A DNA stretch of 61,585 nt from Verrucomicrobiota bacterium. Its GTDB lineage: Bacteria > Verrucomicrobiota > Verrucomicrobiia > Opitutales > Opitutaceae. Position 1 is the first letter of the stretch; each line of letters starts with the position of its first letter. Position numbers and translations under genes: made by a program. The DNA is taken from positions 1 to 61,585 of the forward strand of contig VHCJ01000017.1 of the NCBI GenBank assembly GCA_016871755.1, given 5' to 3'. Positions 60,901-61,585 of this stretch are shown one piece after another. The notes below the pieces were generated by a model, which was not told where the DNA came from, did not search any database, and saw only the letters and a program-made list of their open reading frames with translations.

Positions 60901-61156
60901 TTTGCCCGTCGAACACCTCGAGTCGCGGGTCGGCGAGCACGCCGCTCACACCGAAGCTCGTCAGCGCGGGTCCGGCGGCGCGGATCAGGACCCGCTTGGG
61001 CTCGCCCGCCTCGACGACGAAGCCGATGATGGGGGCGCTGGCGCCGGTGCCGACCTGCGTGCGGGTGGAAAGGTTGGCGAGCCGCTGCGCGTGCAGCGAG
61101 GCGACGAGGGCGGAGGCGAGGATCGCGAGATGGAGGGGGAGCGTCAGGAACTTCAT
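57929..61156 (-). CDS. large secreted DUF1800 protein with LSTR, Calx-beta and CHRD-like domains
   Basis: 1075 residues from the ATG at 61156 (signal peptide MKFLTLPLHLAILASALVAS). Two copies of the LSTR-type module follow (about 26-153 and 159-288; each reads L.NLSTR...VLIRA/VRAAGPAL...NDNW...VYD/LYD), then a Calx-beta-like domain (about 296-405, 'VFTVSRTGPTNAPLTVYFTT'), a CHRD-like domain (about 411-530, 'APTGELRGSFVRTTGSL') and DUF1800 (about 560-1070, 'FLTQATFGPTTEAITAL', 'ARVEVMQLFTIGINQLH'-type block). A large surface or extracellular protein; partner of the downstream DUF1501 protein. Role unknown. Confidence 0.92.
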   Translation of the reverse strand: MKFLTLPLHLAILASALVASLHAQRLANLSTRTQVGTGASAPIIGFVVEAGEPKRVLIRAAGPALTSFGVSGVLADPRLEVFDGQNKSIGVNDNWSATSIGGTGTLTTVGAFPFTANSRDAAILLTLPPGGYTAQVTGLGTARTGISLLEVYDVSGSSRLINLSTRAMVGTGSGILITGIVVAPGSGTRQLLVRAAGPALSNFGLSDTLADPTISVLNRANVAVATNDNWGSVSAAAMSAASTRAGAFAFAAGSRDASLLAELAPGSYSVQVSGVNGATGLALVELYDLTTEQRPSVAIAASVASTDTLNAPPAVFTVSRTGPTNAPLTVYFTTAGSATSESDYRPLTGSVTIPAGAESATVTLTPVVKDASSGMTPNKSVVLTLANGPAYSVGSSNFASATIFYNPGTLYSSTLRVPSSVTGSTASGSASLQLSSDNRYAVINVSFNGLSSAQTLAYVRLGEPGQVGVDLLQLPTGQISGLRWAISPSGNLSGGDIVNAIREGRVFIAIETANAPTGELRGSFVRTTGSLAFTPPAAPPAVSSAALTPSDAARFLTQATFGPTTEAITALTDKTPAALDQWITSQMAIAPSSHDAATDADFITFSKPAGNAQLTHSNRQAAWWKIAVEGPDQLRQRVAFALSQIFVVSENNAVLTYQPSALAFYYDLLAKNAFGNFRTLLEEVTLSPAMGVYLSHLRNRNGTYNAQGVQTSFPDENYAREVMQLFTIGINQLHPDGSLKLDPTGAPIPTYDQKTISETAKVFTGWSYASTAANPNFTGGGANYLRPMQAYAAFHDVSAKTIVGGRVLPAGQTAQKDLADTLDALFQHPNTGVFIGRQLIQRLVTSNPSPGYVYRVGRVFADNGNGIRGDLGAVVRAILTDYEARSPQMLESASFGKLREPILRATALARGLGAGSNSGRIPYLAGQTDPSLAQTPMRAPTVFNFFEPDYVQPGLLAGAGLYAPEYQILNDTTAMTVPNFLWNQIYATRAAVTDTDNQTVGVRFDAAMLSLANTPAALVERLGLHLASGALPKATTDRITQAITAMPATSDATRLERVRSAAYLIVSSPAGAIQK

Positions 61157-61585
61157 CGGGCGGAGGGGTCGGGGCGCCCGCTTTCCACCGCAAGCGTCGG
61201 TGGCGGCTGGAAGAGCGGCGTTTTGTGTGCAAATAAAGACGTGCACCAGCAAAGGTCGAGCCTAGACCGTGCAAATAGGTGTTAATTCTAGGTTGTCATT
61301 CGGGTGTCCGGCATTGGCCGAGCGACCGCGCTCCGGTCGGATGGATCTCTTTAAGCGTTTTTCATCAGGGGAATAACTTTCGATCGCGATGGGAGTCGGA
61401 ACGGCGGATGCGGTCCCGGGGTGATGCCGGTGCCTCGGCTTCTGGGCGGGCCGGCGTCTAGCCCAAGTTCCGCAGTTCGAAAATCCGGATCGTTCATTTA
61501 CAGGCACTTACGTGATTTAGGGGGTGATTTTCGGCACTACATGGCTGATTTCGCGAGAGCCTCTGGGGAGGCGGAGACCGAGGTG
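61157..61585. other. intergenic region to the right edge
   Basis: Upstream region of the DUF1800 gene. It contains a direct repeat (listed separately). At 61541 an ATG opens a frame that stays open to the window end (MADFARASGEAETEV...), but no ribosome-binding site precedes it, so I cannot claim a gene. Confidence 0.45.
61227..61277. repeat. direct repeat GTGCAAATA, two copies 42 bp apart, upstream of DUF1800
   Basis: GTGCAAATA occurs at 61227-61235 and 61269-61277. The 42-bp period is four helical turns, so both copies face the same side of the DNA. They lie 71-121 bp upstream of the DUF1800 start, a position suited to an activator or repressor pair. Could be chance. Confidence 0.35.

Overview
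The window reads as a high-GC chromosome segment of a Verrucomicrobiota bacterium, most likely family Opitutaceae. This rests on gene content: a SWIB-domain protein, DUF1501/DUF1800 and PSCyt/DUF1501 pairs, large secreted proteins built from Opitutaceae-style 'LSTR...NDNW...EVYD' modules, orphan pseudopilin-like proteins, and a TonB-dependent receptor implying an outer membrane. No 16S or other phylogenetic marker is present, so the placement is inference.

Left edge (1-705): the 5' part of a tyrosine integrase gene reads out of the window. Paired direct repeats and a 34-nt 3' fragment of a class II tRNA (most like tRNA-Leu) follow it. This looks like the right end of a tRNA-targeted genomic island. 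Backbone starts after it with a complete F-type ATP synthase operon (atpBEFHAGDC, 1061-7757) with an unusually short delta subunit and a c subunit of proton-binding type. A small Cys-rich secreted protein and a strong terminator close the block. Next come a ferrous iron operon (two feoA, feoB, a Cys-rich membrane protein) behind a Fur-box-like dyad, and a glycolate oxidation operon (glcC-glcD-glcF, no glcE) with a FadR-type operator before glcC.

Middle (15-32.6 kb): a heterodimeric ABC exporter with one degenerate ATP site, a SWIB protein, a PTS EIIA-like protein, SlyX, a DUF255/YyaL thioredoxin-domain protein, a deoxyhypusine-synthase homologue, an EamA transporter and an ABC-F ATPase. After about 1 kb of non-coding DNA with several palindromes comes an MCE-type lipid transport operon (MlaE, MlaF, MlaD). 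Its first gene is an unrecognised secreted protein made of about eighteen short aromatic 'WPL' repeats, translationally coupled to mlaE.

The minus-strand block 32.6-38.7 kb looks like a metal-handling locus, probably copper. It holds a CusF-like protein, a CusF-SCO1 fusion lipoprotein, a secreted beta-propeller with a Cys-x-Cys-Cys cluster, a TonB-dependent receptor broken by a one-base frameshift, and a small secreted CxxC protein. A LuxR-type regulator with a degenerate receiver is divergent to it. I consider this locus and the WPL-repeat/MCE operon the two most interesting systems here.

Right part (39.7-61.6 kb): gpsA, a DUF2062 protein, amtB-glnK behind a possible sigma-54 promoter, an SMP-30 lactonase, pyruvate carboxylase, a PSCyt1/PSCyt2-DUF1501 pair, a truncated sugar-dehydrogenase remnant, a GH130 enzyme, a pseudopilin-like protein, and a second DUF1501 gene next to a 1075-residue DUF1800 protein. 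Many very long antisense ORFs exist because of the high GC; they are shadows and are omitted.
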